Assembly: GCF_031143425.1 (NCBI RefSeq)
Contig: NC_090447.1
Location: forward strand, 135,241,106-135,305,105
Source: Pleurodeles waltl
Lineage: Eukaryota; Chordata; Amphibia; Caudata; Salamandridae
Direction of reading: 5' to 3'
Length of the DNA stretch: 64,000 nt
Shown here: piece after piece, positions 9,665-21,675 of the stretch
Position numbering within the stretch: position 1 is the first letter of the stretch
Layout: each line of letters begins with the position of its first letter
Notes under the pieces: model-generated
Told to the model about the DNA's origin: nothing
The model's input: only the letters and a program-made list of their open reading frames with translations
Databases searched by the model: none
Program-made: the position numbers and the translations under genes

Positions 9665-10025
9665 TACTTACATTAACCACAATTTTCGTTATAAGAAAAG
9701 CATCTGTTATAAAGGCATGCTCGTTGTTAACAACTTTGTTGTAAAAGCCTTCCATTTCAAAGCCATTTTTGTTATAAAGCCTTTGTTGTAAAGCCCTCTC
9801 ATTGTTCAGCTTTCATGATAAATGCTGTTTCCTGTAAGGAAAGCGTTGGATTTCAGAGGGGAGAAAATGTATATTTACACTCCAGTCATTTCAACAGTAG
9901 GTACAGTATTGGACTTTGGAGGGATAAGATTTACTATTCCCACTCCACTCTGAACAGCAGTAGGGGAAGCATTGGATTTCAGAGTGGTGAAATTTACTAA
10001 CCCCAATCCAAACAGTGCTACTGAT
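9665..10025. repeat. Short degenerate repeats and three ~63-bp tandem units
   Basis: From 9665 to about 9800 there are repeated 'TTGTTRTAAAGCC'-like words. From 9842 three units follow, starting GCGTTGGATTTCAGAGG (9842), GTATTGGACTTTGGAGG (9906) and GCATTGGATTTCAGAGT (about 9968). The period is 62-64 bp. No coding sequence. Confidence 0.65.
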
Positions 10026-10182
10026 CTAAAAAGACGTTAATTTAACTATTTCTACTGCAGTCTAAGCAAGAGTACTAAATACAGATCACTTCAAACACAC
10101 TACATATATGAGTAAGCCCATGAATGTGATGAATGTAGAAAAATAATGAAACTCTTAAATAAATATTAGTGAACATCATATT

Positions 10183-10185
<3 letters not shown>

Positions 10186-10241
<56 letters not shown>

Positions 10242-10243
10242 TT
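10186..10243. repeat. (TG)n(TA)n microsatellite
   Basis: A TG run passes into TA runs, ending at TTTAAAAACC. Confidence 0.85.
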
Positions 10244-10249
10244 AAAAAC

Positions 10250-11095
10250 CTCCAAACAAATCAATTTGAATAATTACTAATCAATAAAAAAATTGATTAC
10301 ATAATTGTTTAATTACCACACTCTACTCCTACAAACCTAGCAGTTCATTCTTAAAATGTAACTAAATAAAACTATTCTTACATATTTAAAATACATTAAG
10401 TAATCAATTAACAATTAATGTTTAATTAACTATTACTTATTAACGTACCAGTCTAGGCTCCTACAAATCTTACATTCTGTACTAAAATTAAAATAAAATA
10501 AATACATATTCCAAAATGTATATATATAAAATCCAAATAAAAACCTAATTTATAAAGAATTGTTAAATAATTATTACTTTATTAACTTCCTGTGCTATAA
10601 CAGTACAAACCTAGCACCCCAGAACTAAAATATAAGTAAAATAAAGCAGTATTCCATATTTTACCTCATTTAAAATTAATTAAATAATTACTTAAAATTA
10701 ATAATAAATAGCGAATTAATTATTACCTATTTAACTATCCACCCTGCACCCCTACAAACCTAGCAGCTGATTACATGATTAACAATTAAGAATTAATTGT
10801 TAATTATTTAATTAACTTCCCATCCTATACCCCTACAAACCTAACTGCCCGGAAATGATATACACTGGAATAAATTAGTATTACATAAATTACAGCATAA
10901 ATATCAATCATATGATTTAGTAAAATGTATTAGATGCGCAATTATTTATTTCCTAATTACCTTCCCGCCCTAACCCCCTACAAATCCAACAACCTGCTAC
11001 AACACTATAAATTACAGTTAAAAATTATTAAAACATGATAAATCACTTAAAATTGCTAAATATATTATTGACATTTCTATAAACAGTAGAAAAAC
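10250..11095. repeat. AT-rich tandem array, ~six ~125-145-bp units
   Basis: The core CCTACAAACCTAGCA (with variants) recurs near 10330, 10460, 10605, 10750, 10830 and 10975, each time after a TTAATTA-rich stretch and followed by a degenerate 'AAATRTAAnTAAAATAAA' stretch. Units are strongly diverged. The array abuts the TTAA at the left edge of the piggyBac element. Confidence 0.65.
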
Positions 11096-11135
11096 ATGAA
11101 TTGTATAGCTCAATTAAAACACATTAAAATAATGT

Positions 11136-11139
11136 TTAA
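11136..11139. other. TTAA target site, left
   Basis: TTAA immediately before CCGGTTCTGTGCC. Confidence 0.7.
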
Positions 11140-11150
11140 CCGGTTCTGTG

Positions 11151-11583
11151 CCTTGGACGAGATGATCTCGTCCAAGGCTACAGTTCCCCTGTGCCTTGGA
11201 CGAGATCATCTCGTCCTAGGCACAGGGGAACTTGGGGGAGCACTAGCGCGCCCCCCGTGCACCCCCCTCCCCCCCGGGCGGGGATGGAAGGGGAAGACCT
11301 TCCCCTTCCACCCCCGCCCCCCCCACGGCAATCTGATGACGTCAGCGCGCGCACAGCGCGCTGACGTCATCTAGTGTTGCCGGGCGCGCTGGAAGCCATT
11401 TGCTTCCAGCACGTCTTTGGAGAAGGACGCATAAGGTGAGTCCTCTCCGTTTTTGGGGGGCGGGTGGTGGTGAAAACAGACACGGGGGAAAGGAAAGGGT
11501 TTTTCCTTTCCCCCTGTGCCTGTTTTCACAAGATTCCTGCTCCACGATCGCGGGCAGGGCCCGCGATCGTGGAGCAGGAATCT
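11151..11583. repeat. Cascade of long near-perfect palindromes
   Basis: At least six inverted repeats follow one another: 11151-11177 (27 bp, perfect); 11182-11232 (51 bp, nearly perfect, same core CCTTGGACGAGAT); about 11276-11318 (GGGGATGGAAGGGGAAG with its inverse); 11335-11371 (GATGACGTCAGCGCGC with its inverse); about 11470-11528 (GTGAAAACAGACACGGGGG with a near inverse); 11531-11583 (25-bp perfect arms, 3-base centre). A shorter GCTGGAAGC...GCTTCCAGC lies at about 11389-11410. They fill the subterminal left end of the piggyBac element, where transposase- or host-binding sites would be expected; the function is unknown. Confidence 0.85.
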
Positions 11584-11599
11584 CCACTAGCCACCAGGG

Positions 11600-12420
11600 A
11601 TTTTCTTTTTTGTTTATTTTGGGGGCGACCCCTTGGGCAAGGGTTGCCCCCCCCGGGGGCAATTGTTTTTAGTATTTCGCCCCCCCTGGGGGCAGATCCG
11701 CCGATTTTTCGGCGGATCTGCCCCCGGGGGGGGCGGGTGGGTCAAACCACTAGACACCAGGGATTTTATTTTTGTTGTGTATTTTGGGGGCGACCCCTTG
11801 GGCAAGGGGCGCCCCACTGGGGGGCAATTTTTTTAGTATTTCGCCCCCCCCCTGGGGGCAGATTGCCAATTTTTGGGCTGATCTGCCGCCGGGGGGGGGG
11901 GGCGAAATCCACTAGACACCAGGGATTTTGTTTTTATTGTTTATTTTGGGGGTAACCCCTTGGGCAAGGTTCGCTCCCCTGGGGAGCTATTTTTTTTTCT
12001 GTTTCGGCCCCCCCGATGGCAGACCAGCCATTTTTTGGACGATCTGGCCCAGGGGGGGTGGAAGCACACTAGGCGCAAGGGATTGTGTGGTGTGTGTGTG
12101 TGTGTGGTGTGTGTTTGGGGGCACCCCTTGGGCAACGGTCGCCCCCCTAAGGTGGGGAAAATTCGTATTGCCCATCTCTGCCCCTAATTTTGTAGGCCCA
12201 TCTGCCCCCAAGGAGGACAGAAACCACCAATACTGCAGGGATTTTTTTGTTTTGTTTTGTGTTGTGCTGGGGGTGCCCCCTTTGGGAAGGGTCGCCCCCT
12301 AAAAGGGGGCACAGAGGTGTTGCCCATTTCTGCCTCCCTTGGGGGCAGATTGGCCAATTTTTTTACGCCCATCTACCCCCGAGGGGGGCAGGATCCACTT
12401 AGGTACCAGGGACAACTTCT
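11600..12420. repeat. Five ~165-bp tandem units
   Basis: The landmark TTTTGGGGGCGACCCCTTGGGCAAG and variants recur at about 11616, 11784, 11947, 12114 and 12267. Each unit also contains a C-run/G-run hairpin around GGGGGCAGATCxGCC and the word CACTAGACACCAGGGATTTT. The period is about 155-170 bp and divergence grows to the right. The block lies between the palindromes and the transposase 5' region. Confidence 0.8.
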
Positions 12421-12588
12421 AAGTTCTTGGTGGTGGGGTGTTTGTCAACTGGCAAAGTATTTGTATTTGTGATTATAACAATTTATTTCTTCTTTTTCTT
12501 CTACTTCAACGCTTTTGCTTCCTTTGCTGTGGATCTTTGCGGTTTTGGCAGTAGTTGTCCTGTGGTTTGCATAGTTGCATGTTTTAGG

Positions 12589-12903
12589 TAAGTGAAAGCA
12601 ATTTACTCCAAAGGAGTATTGTTGACATGCATGAATGACATGTTTGTAGGTGGTGTACTAAATGCAGTATTGTGTGTTTGACATTGTCCTTAGATTTGAG
12701 CACAGTGATGTTTGTGTTGTCATATGTCTAATTTGCTTTTTTCTTTTTTCTTTTTTCTTTTTAGTGGGATATCATTGGTGATTGCTGTGTCTGTGCAGAG
12801 TAGTTGCTTGGTGAGTAGCTATTTCAGGCAACTGAGTGGTATAGTTTTTTGTAGTACATAACTCTTTGTGATAAAGCTACACTTTGTTTATTACTTATTT
12901 TAG
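12589..12903 (+). other. Two possible 5'-UTR introns of the piggyBac transposase
   Basis: A donor-like AG|GTAAGTG at about 12589 pairs with a pyrimidine-rich TTTTTCTTTTTAG acceptor ending at about 12764. A second donor GGTGAGTAG at about 12810 pairs with TTACTTATTTTAG ending at about 12903, just before the coding start at 12942. These are seen as sequence motifs only. Confidence 0.45.
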
Positions 12904-12941
12904 TGCTAGTTGTTGTTGGCAATCCATTTGTTGTTAGGATC

Positions 12942-14703
12942 ATGGCTAGCCGCAAAGTGACCGCTCAGCAGGTTGTTCGCATGCTCTTTGAGTCGTCTTC
13001 AGACCATGATTACGACACTGACTCTGCATCTGAGGCAGAGGAGGAAGCAGGAGATTCTGGAAGTGAGTTTTCTGTCCGAGAGTATTCTTCTGATGAGAAA
13101 GCTACTCTCAGTGCAGATGAAGGGCCTGTGTTAGAGGAGGACATTGATGTGCCAAGAGTGCAGCAGCCTGGGGCTGAAGGGTTTCCCATTGGAAGACCTG
13201 ACACCTGGATTGCCCCAAACATGGAGCAGCCACAGTTACCTGCATTTACTGGTCTCCCAGGGTGTAGAGTTAATACGGAAAACTTTCTGCCTGTCCATTT
13301 CTTTCACTTGTTTATGGACGATGTATTTTTGGAAGAGATTGTGGAGCAGACAAATGTGTATGCCGAGCAATATTTGCGGGACAACGCTGCCAGACTTAAG
13401 CCTCAGTCTAGAGCTACTCATTGGGTTCCCACATATCTGGAAGAGATTAAAAGGTTTTTAGGTTTGTCTTTTTTGATGGGGTTGATCAGGAAGCCGTCAC
13501 TGGCTTCTTATTGGTCTACTAGTCCCTTGATGGCAACTGCTATATTTCCTGCAACTATGATACGTAATCGGTATTTGCTTCTTCTTTGTATGCTGCATTT
13601 TGTAGACAGTGCTTTAGCCTTGCCACGAGATCACCCTGATTGTGACCGCCATTTTAAGATTAGGCCTGTCCTTGATCATTTTGTGGATTAGTTTTCAGAG
13701 GTCTATGTTCCAGGCAAAGAGATAAGTGTGGACGAGTCTTTGGTCCTTTTCAAGGGGCGTTTAGTTTTTAAGCAGTACATTCCTAGTAAGAGGGCACGGT
13801 ATGGGATAAAATTGTATCTGCTGTCAGAAAGCAGTACAGGATATGTGTATAATTTCCGGGTCTACACTGGTAGGGATTCCAGTATTGACCCTCCTGGTTG
13901 TGTGGGAACTTGCTAGATGGCTGTTTAACAAAGGTCACCATTTGTACGTAGATAATTTCTACACTGGAGTGCAGTTGTTCAAGGAGTTGTTTAGGGTGGA
14001 CACTGTTACTTGTGGCACAATCCGTTCTAACCGGAAAGGCTATCCAAGGGAGCTTGTCTGTAAAAAACTTGAGAGGGGACAGCGCAGTGCCTTGCGGAAT
14101 AATGAGCTGCTAGCTCGGAAATTTTCAGACAGGAGGGATGTGTACATGCTATCAACCATCCATGATGAGAGTACTTCCCCTGTGGCTGTTTGGGGTCAGG
14201 TTGCGGAAGTGCGCAAACCTGCGTGCATTTTGGACTACAATAGGCACATGGGTGGTGTTGATAGAGTAGATCAGAGGTTGGAACCTTACACTGCTCTTCG
14301 TAAGTCTTATGTGTGGTATAAAAAGTTGGCCCTACATTTATTTCATTTGGCAACTTTTAATGCCTTTATTGTATACAAGGATTGTTCTCCTGAGTCAAGG
14401 ATGACATTTGTTAAATTTCAGGAGTCGGTGATAGAAAGCCTTATTGTGGTTGAACCGGCAAGAGTTCCTAGAGTAGAAGTGGTGGAGGATGTGGCTAGAT
14501 TGAAAGATCGGCACTTTCCAGATCACATTCCTCCCACTCCCAAAAAAGACATGCCCACAAAGAAATGTAGAGTATGTGCCCGGAGATTAATCCGGAGGGA
14601 GAGCCGGATGTACTGCCCCGAATGCCCTTCAAAGCCTGGGCTGTGTGTGCCCGGCTGTTACAGAAGTTACCATACCCCCAAAAAAATCTGGGAAATACCT
14701 TGA
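12942..14703 (+). pseudogene. piggyBac transposase, one stop and one frameshift
   Basis: Cut-and-paste transposase that excises at TTAA. The ATG at 12942 starts MASRKVTAQQVVRML, followed by an acidic stretch (SDHDYDTDSASEAEEEAGD). The DDE_Tnp_1_7 domain follows. All three catalytic aspartates are recognisable: VDESLVLFKG (about 13730), HHLYVDNFYTG (about 13940) and HMGGVDRVDQ (about 14250). The C-terminus is a cysteine-rich zinc finger (KKCRVCARRL...MYCPECPSKPGLC). A TAG at 13689-13691 breaks the frame, reading resumes in the same frame, and a frame change at about 13885-13915 moves it to the frame that ends at TGA 14701-14703. The frame change lies at GGTTGTGTGGGAACTT, where several residues normally found between the first two aspartates are missing, so a small deletion is likely. 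A total of about 580 residues is usual for the family. An AATAAA lies at 15365. Confidence 0.9.
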
Positions 14704-14848
14704 GCGTAAGCTGTCTGTTTTATATTTTCATATGTTTCACGGGTGGCATCTCTGTCATGTATTTAGTTAGAGCTTTTGTGTTTGTAGTTTTGTGCTTATT
14801 TTATAATTAGTGGTTTCTTTGTTGTTTATAAACAAAAAAAGTGATGGT

Positions 14849-15108
14849 GGTGGCCTTGGGGTGGCGCTTGGCTGGCAGTGTGCGTGGGGTGGCGCTTGGC
14901 TGGCGGTGTGCTTGGGGTGGCGCTTGGCTGGCGGTGTGCTTGGGGTGGCGCTTGGCTGGCAGTGTGCTTGGGATGGCGCTTGGCTGGCGGTGTGCGTGGG
15001 GTGGCGCTTGGCTGGCGGTGTGCGTGGGGTGGCGCTTGGCTGGCGGTGTGCTTGGGGTGGCGCTTGGCTGGCGGTGTGCGTGGGGTGGCGCTTGGCTGGC
15101 GGTGCCAG
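14849..15108. repeat. 30-bp minisatellite in the piggyBac 3' region
   Basis: About 8.5 units of GGTGGCGCTTGGCTGGC(G/A)G, TGTGC(G/T)TGGG. The period is 30 bp with single-base variants. It leaves reading frames open on both strands, which I do not regard as genes. It lies about 150 bp after the transposase stop codon. Confidence 0.9.
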
Positions 15109-15364
15109 CCAAACGCCAGTCCACACTCCCATCAGCTGGTGTGATTCTTGTATCAGGCATGTGGGCGTATGTAAGTGATGGGCCCTTGAGTGGCGCGGTC
15201 TGTCGATGTGAGTGTTGGCATGCATGTATGAAAGGTGTGTGAATGGACTGTAAAGCGGTTGGTGCCTTGTCGCGGCTTTACAGCTCACGAGCTGTGAGTC
15301 ATTGGTTCAGTTTTTTTCCTTTCAGTTATTAGCAGTGCATTTCATTTTTGTGAAATCTCTTGTT

Positions 15365-15370
15365 AATAAA
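15365..15370 (+). terminator. AATAAA polyadenylation signal, transposase transcript
   Basis: AATAAA in the context TTGTTAATAAAATTTG, about 660 bp after the transposase stop and after the 30-bp minisatellite. It is the first clear signal downstream. Confidence 0.55.
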
Positions 15371-15649
15371 ATTTGATCCACTGAACCATCACTCACCCTC
15401 GTGCCAAATCCAACCAGTATGTGTGGTAAAAATGACAAAACCTGCGCCGCTGTAATCAGGCGTCGCAGCACACCTGTGACACGCTAGGTGCCTCGGGTGG
15501 GACCCCGATGATGAAGCATGCCACCAACTTGGTTGGTGGGTGAGGGGTCTTCTTCACATAACCTAAGTGTGTTTCTTTTCACAATTTTAGTGTTTGGCAC
15601 ATCACGGACGTATGTGCACACATCAATATGATATATTACAAAAATACCT

Positions 15650-15965
15650 GTTTTTGGGGGGGAGGGCCCACCTATGTTTTTGGTCCTGGGTGCGGCCTTC
15701 ATCTAGGGAAACCTACAAAACCCAGAATTTTTTTAAAACTAGACACCCCAAGGAGTCCAGGGAGGTGTGGCTTGCGTGGCTCCCCCAACATTTTCTTACC
15801 CAGACTCCTCTGTAAACCTCAAAATTTGCATAAAAAAGCATATTTTCCTGACTTTTCTTAGTAGGATCACCGCTCCAGCACAAAATTCCTACTCCCCAGT
15901 TTTCCCCTCAGTCTCCCAAGTAAAATGACACCTCACTTATGTGGGTCCCCAAAGCAGAGTCCGTC
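15650..15965 (-). repeat. Diverged satellite monomer in inverted orientation
   Basis: Read on the minus strand, this piece follows the monomer of the array to its right almost end to end. For example TAGGGAAACCTACAAAACCCAGAATTT, CTTACCCAGACTCCTCTG, AAACCTCAAAATTTGCATAAAAAAGC and TGACACCTCACTTATGTGGG are inverse relatives of monomer blocks. Divergence is much higher than between array monomers. It sits head-to-head with the first array unit. Confidence 0.7.
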
Positions 15966-17420
15966 TAAAGATGTATAAAAGAATATGCCCTTATAAACTC
16001 ACTGTGCTATCCCTTCTATCTCTTCAGGTTTTGGGCCTTATTCTGTTGCAGGCACCTGGCCCACCCACACAAGTGAGGTATCATTTTTATCGGGAGACTT
16101 GGGGGAATGTTGGGTGGAAGGAAATTTGCGGCTCCTCTCAGATTCCAGAACTTTCTGCCACAGAAATGTGAGGAACATGTGTTTTTTTAGCCAAATTTTG
16201 AGGTTTGCAAAGGATTCTGGGTAACAGAACCTGGTCCGAGACCCACAAGTCACCCCATCTTGGATTCCCCAAGGCCTTTAGTTTTCAGAAATGCACAGGT
16301 TTGGTAGGTTTCCCTAGGTGCCGGCTGAGCTAGAGGCCAAAATCTACAGGTAGGCACTTCGCAAAAAACACCTCTGTTTTCTTCCAAAAATTTGGATGTG
16401 TCCACGTTGCGCTTTGGGGCGTTTCCTGTTGCGGGCGCTAGGCCTACCCACACAAGTGAGGTATCATTTCTATCGGGAGACTTGGGGGAACGCTGGGTGC
16501 AGGGCGCAGGAAACGCTGGGCGCAGGAAATTTGTGGCTCCTCTCAGATTCCAGAACTTTCTGCCACAGAAATGTGAGGACCATGTGTTTTTTTAACCAAA
16601 TTGTGAGGTTTGCAAAGGATTCTGGGTAACAGAACCTGGTCCGAGCCCCGCAAGTCACCCCATCTTGGATTCCCCTAGGTCTCTAGTTTTCAGAAATGCA
16701 CAGGTTTGGTAGGTTTCCCTAGGTGCCGGCTGAGCTAAAGGCCAAAATCTACAGGTAGGCACTTCGCAAAAAACACCTCTGTTTTCTTCCAAAATTTTGG
16801 ATGTGTCCACGTTGCGCTTTGGGGTGTTTCTTGTCGCGGGCGCAATGCCTACCCCCACAAGTGAGGTATCATTTTTATCGGGAGACTTGGGGGAACGCTG
16901 GGTGGAAGGAAATTTGTGGCTCCTCTCAGATTCCAGAACTTTCTGCCACAGAAATGTGAGGAACATGTGTTTTTTTAGCCAAATTTTGAGGTTTGCAAAG
17001 GATTCTGGGTAACAGAACCTGGTCCGAGCCCCACAAGTCACCCCATCTTGGATTCCCCTAGGTCTCTAGTTTTCAGAAATGCACAGGTTTGGTAGGTTTC
17101 CCTAGGTGCCGGCTAAGCTAGAGGCCAAAATATACAGGTAGGCACTTCGCAAAAAACACCTCTGTTTTCTTCCAAATATTTGGATGTGTACACGTTGCGC
17201 TTTGGGGCGTTTCCTGTAGCGGGCGCTAGGCCTACCCACACAAGTGAGGTATCATTTTTATCGGGAGACTTGGGGGAACGCTGGGTGGAAGGAAATTTGT
17301 GGCTCCTCTCAGATTCCAGGACTTTCTGCCACAGAAATGTAAGGACCATGTGTTTTTTTAGCCAAATTTTGAGGTTTGCAAAGGATTCTGGGTAACAGAA
17401 CCTGGTCCGAGCCCCGCAAG

Positions 17421-20400
17421 TCACCCCATCTTGGATTCCCCTAGGTCTCTAGTTTTCAGAAATGCACAGGTTTGGTAGGTTTCCCTAGGTGCCGGCTGAG
17501 CTAGAGGCCAAAATCTACAGGTAGGCACTTCGCAAAAAACACCTCTGTTTTCTTCCAAAATTTTGGATGTGTCCACGTTGCGCTTTGGGGTGTTTCCTGT
17601 CGCGGGCTCAAGGCCTACCCACACAAGTGAGGTATCATTTTTATCGGGAGACTTGGGGGAACGCTGGGTGGAAGGAACTTTGTGGCTCCTCTCAGATTCC
17701 AGAACTTTCTGCCACAGAAATGTGAGGAACATGTGGTTTTTTAGCCAAATTTTGAGGTTTGCAAAGGATTCTGGGTAACAGAACCTGGTCCGAGCCCTGC
17801 AAGTCACCCCTCCTTGGATTCCCCTAGGTCTCTAGTTTTCAGAAATGCACAGGTTTAGTAGGTTTCCCTAGGTGCCGGCTGAGCTAGAGGCCAAAATATA
17901 CAGGTAGGCACTTCGCAAAAAACACCTCTGTTTTCTTCCAAAAATTTGGATGTGTCCACGTTGCGCTTTGGGGCGTTTCCTGTCGCGGGCGCTAGGCCTA
18001 CCCACACAAGTGAGGTATCATTTCTATCGGGAGACTTGGGGGAACGCTGGGTGCAGGGCGCAGGAAACGCTGGGCGCAGGAAATTTGTGGCTCCTCTCAG
18101 ATTCCAGAACTTTCTGCCACAGAAATGTGAGGAACATGTGTTTTTTTAGCCAACTTTTGAGGTTTGCAAAGGATTCTGGGTAACAGAACCTGGTCCGAGC
18201 CCCGCAACTCACCCCATCTTGGATTCCATTAGGACTCTAGTTTTCAGAAATGCACAGGTTTGGTAGGTTTCCCTAGGTGCCGGCTGAGCTAGAGGCCAAA
18301 ATCTACAGGTAGGCACTTCGCAAAAAACACCTCTGTTTTCTTCCAAAATTTTGGATGTGTCCACGTTGCACTTTGGGTTGTTTCCTGTCGCGGGCGCTAG
18401 GCCTACCCACACAAGTGAGGTATCATTTTTATCGGGAGACTTGGGGGAACGCTGAGTGGAAGGAAATTTGTGGCTCCTCTCAGATTCCAGAACTTTCTGC
18501 CACAGAAATGTGAGGAACATGTGTTTTTTTAGCCAAATTTTGAGGTTTGCAAAGGATTCTTGGTAACAGAACCTGGTCCGAGCCCCGCAAGTCACCCCTC
18601 CTTGGATTCCCCTAGGTCTTTAGTTTTCAGAAATACACAGGTTTGGTAGGTTTCCTTAGGTGCCGGCTGAGCTAGAGGCCAAAATCTACAGGTAGGCACT
18701 TCGCAAAAAACACCTCTGTTTTCTTCCAAAATTTTTGATGTGTCCACGTTGCGCTTTGGGGCGTTTCCTGTTGCGGGCGCTAGGCCTACCCACACAAGTG
18801 AGGTATCATTTTTATCGGGAGACTTGGGGGAACGCTGGGTGGAAGGAAATTTGTGGCTCCTCTCAGATTCCAGAACTTTCTGCCACAGAAATGTGAGGAC
18901 CATGCGTTTTTTTAGCCAAATTTTGAGGTTTGCAAAGGATTCTGGGTAACAGAACCTGGTCCGAGCCCCGCAAGTCACCCCATCTTGGATTCCCCTAGGT
19001 CTCTAGTTTTCAGAAATGCACAGGTTTGGTAGGTTTCCCTAGGTGCCGGCTGAGCTAAAGGCCAAAATCTACAGGTAGGCACTTCGCAAAAAACACCTCT
19101 GTTTTCTTCCAAAATTTTGGATGTGTCCACGTTGCGCTTTGGGGCGTTTCCTGTAGCGGGCGCTAGGCCTACCCACACAAGTGAGGTATCATTTTTATCG
19201 GGAGACTTGGGGGAACGCTGGGTGGAAGGAAATTTGTGGCTCCTCTCAGATTCCAGAACTTTCTGCCACAGAAATGTAAGGACCATGTGTTTTTTTAGCC
19301 AAATTTTGAGGTTTGCAAAGGATTCTGGGTAACAGAACCTGGTCCGAGCCCCGCAAGTCACCCCATCTTGGATTCCCCTAGGTCTCTAGTTTTCAGAAAT
19401 GCACAGGTTTGGTAGGTTTCCCTAGGTGCCGGCTGAGCTAGAGGCCAAAATCTACAGGTAGGCACTTCGCAAAAAACACCTCTGTTTTCTTCCAAAATTT
19501 TGGATGTGTCCACGTTGCGCTTTGGGGTGTTTCCTGTCGCGGGCTCTAGGCCTACCCACACAAGTGAGGTATCATTTTTATCGGGAGACTTGGGGGAACG
19601 CTGGGTGGAAGGAACTTTGTGGCTCCTCTCAGATTCCAGAACTTTCTGCCACAGAAATGTGAGGAACATGTGTTTTTTTAGCCAAATTTTGAGGTTTGCA
19701 AAGGATTCTGGGTAACAGAACCTGGACCGAGCCCTGCAAGTCACCCCTCCTTGGATTCCCCTAGGTCTCTAGTTTTCAGAAATGCACAGGTTTAGTAGGT
19801 TTCCCTAGGTGCCGGCTGAGCTAGAGGCCAAAATATACAGGTAGGCACTTCGCAAAAAACACCTCTGTTTTCTTCCAAAAATTTGGATGTGTCCACGTTG
19901 CGCTTTGGGGCTTTTCCTGTCGCGGGCGCTAGGCCTACCCACACAAGTGAGGTATCATTTCTATCGGGAGACTTGGGGGAACGCTGGGTGCAGGGCGCAG
20001 GAAACGCTGGGCGCAGGAAATTTGTGGCTCCTCTCAGATTCCAGAACTTTCTGCCACAGAAATGTGAGGAACATGTGTTTTTTTAGCCAACTTTTGAGGT
20101 TTGCAAAGGATTCTGGGTAACAGAACCTGGTCCGAGCCCCGCAACTCACCCCATCTTGGATTCCATTAGGACTCTAGTTTTCAGAAATGCACAGGTTTGG
20201 TAGGTTTCCCTAGGTGCCGGCTGAGCTAGAGGCCAAAATCTACAGGTAGGCACTTCGCAAAAAACACCTCTGTTTTCTTCCAAAATTTTGGATGTGTCCA
20301 CGTTGCACTTTGGGTTGTTTCCTGTCGCGGGCGCTAGGCCTACCCACACAAGTGAGGTATCATTTTCATCGGGAGACTTGGGGGAACGCTGAGTGGAAGG

Positions 20401-21294
20401 AAATTTGTGGCTCCTCTCAGATTCCAGAACTTTCTGCCACAGAAATGTGAGGAACATGTGTTTTTTTAGCCAAATTTTGAGGTTTGCAAAGGATTCTGGG
20501 TAACACAACCTGGTCCGAGCCCCGCAAGTCACCCCTCCTTGGATTCCCCTAGGTCTCTAGTTTTCAGAAATGCACAGGTTTGGTAGGTTTCCTTAGGTGC
20601 CGGCTGAGCTAGAGGCCAAAATCTACAGGTAGGCACTTCGCAAAAAACACCTCTGTTTTCTTCCAAAATTTTTGATGTGTCCACGTTGCGCTTTGGGGCG
20701 TTTCCTGTTGCGGGCGCTAGGCCTACCCACACAAGTGAGGTATCATTTTTATCGGGAGACTTGGGGGAACGCTGGGTGGAAGGAAATTTGTGGCTCCTCT
20801 CAGATTCCAGAACTTTCTGCCACAGAAATGTGAGGACCATGCGTTTTTTTAGCCAAATTTTGAGGTTTGCAAAGGATTCTGGGTAACAGAACCTGGTCCG
20901 AGCCCCGCAAGTCACCCCATCTTGGATTCCCCTAGGTCTCTAGTTTTCAGAAATGCACAGGTTTGGTAGGTTTCCCTAGGTGCCGGCTGAGCTAAAGGCC
21001 AAAATCTACAGGTAGGCACTTCGCAAAAAACACCTCTGTTTTCTTCCAAAATTTTGGATGTGTCCACGTTGCGCTTTGGGGCGTTTCCTGTAGCGGGCGC
21101 TAGGCCTACCCACACAAGTGAGGTATCATTTTTATCGGGAGACTTGGGGGAACGCTGGGTGGAAGGAAATTTGTGGCTCCTCTCAGATTCCAGAACTTTC
21201 TGCCACAGAAATGTAAGGACCATGTGTTTTTTTAGCCAAATTTTGAGGTTTGCAAAGGATTCTGGGTAACAGAACCTGGTCCGAGCCCCGCAAG
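17421..21294 (+). repeat. 1,937-bp five-monomer higher-order repeat, two tandem copies
   Basis: Copies at 17421-19357 and 19358-21294 have the same unit order (383, 383, 405 inclusive) and share diagnostic variants, such as the CACTTTGGGTTGTTTCC monomer, the ATTCCATTAGGACTC junction and the 22-bp insertion, with few differences. A third copy lies at 25123-27059. Confidence 0.85.
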
Positions 21295-21675
21295 TCACCC
21301 CATCTTGGATTCCCCTAGGTCTCTAGTTTTCAGAAATGCACAGGTTTGGTAGGTTTCCCTAGGTGCCGGCTGAGCTAGAGGCCAAAATCTACAGGTAGGC
21401 ACTTCGCAAAAAACACCTCTGTTTTCTTCCAAAATTTTAAATGTGTCCACGTTGCGCTTTGGGGTGTTTCCTGTCGCGGGCTCTAGGCCTACCCACACAA
21501 GTGAGGTATCATTTTTATCGGGAGACTTGGGGGAACGCTGGGTGGAAGGAAATTTGTGGCTCCTCTCAGATTCCAGAACTTTCTGCCACAGAAATGTGAG
21601 GAACGTGTTTTTTTAGCCAAATTTTGAGGTTTGCAAAGGATTCTGGGTAACAGAACCTGGTCTGAGCCCTGCAAG

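Noticed and set aside
14767..15288. 173-codon frame over the 30-bp repeat after the piggyBac gene
   Set aside because: Low-complexity repeat translation (SQAPPHAHRQPSATP units); no domain and antisense to the transposase 3' region.
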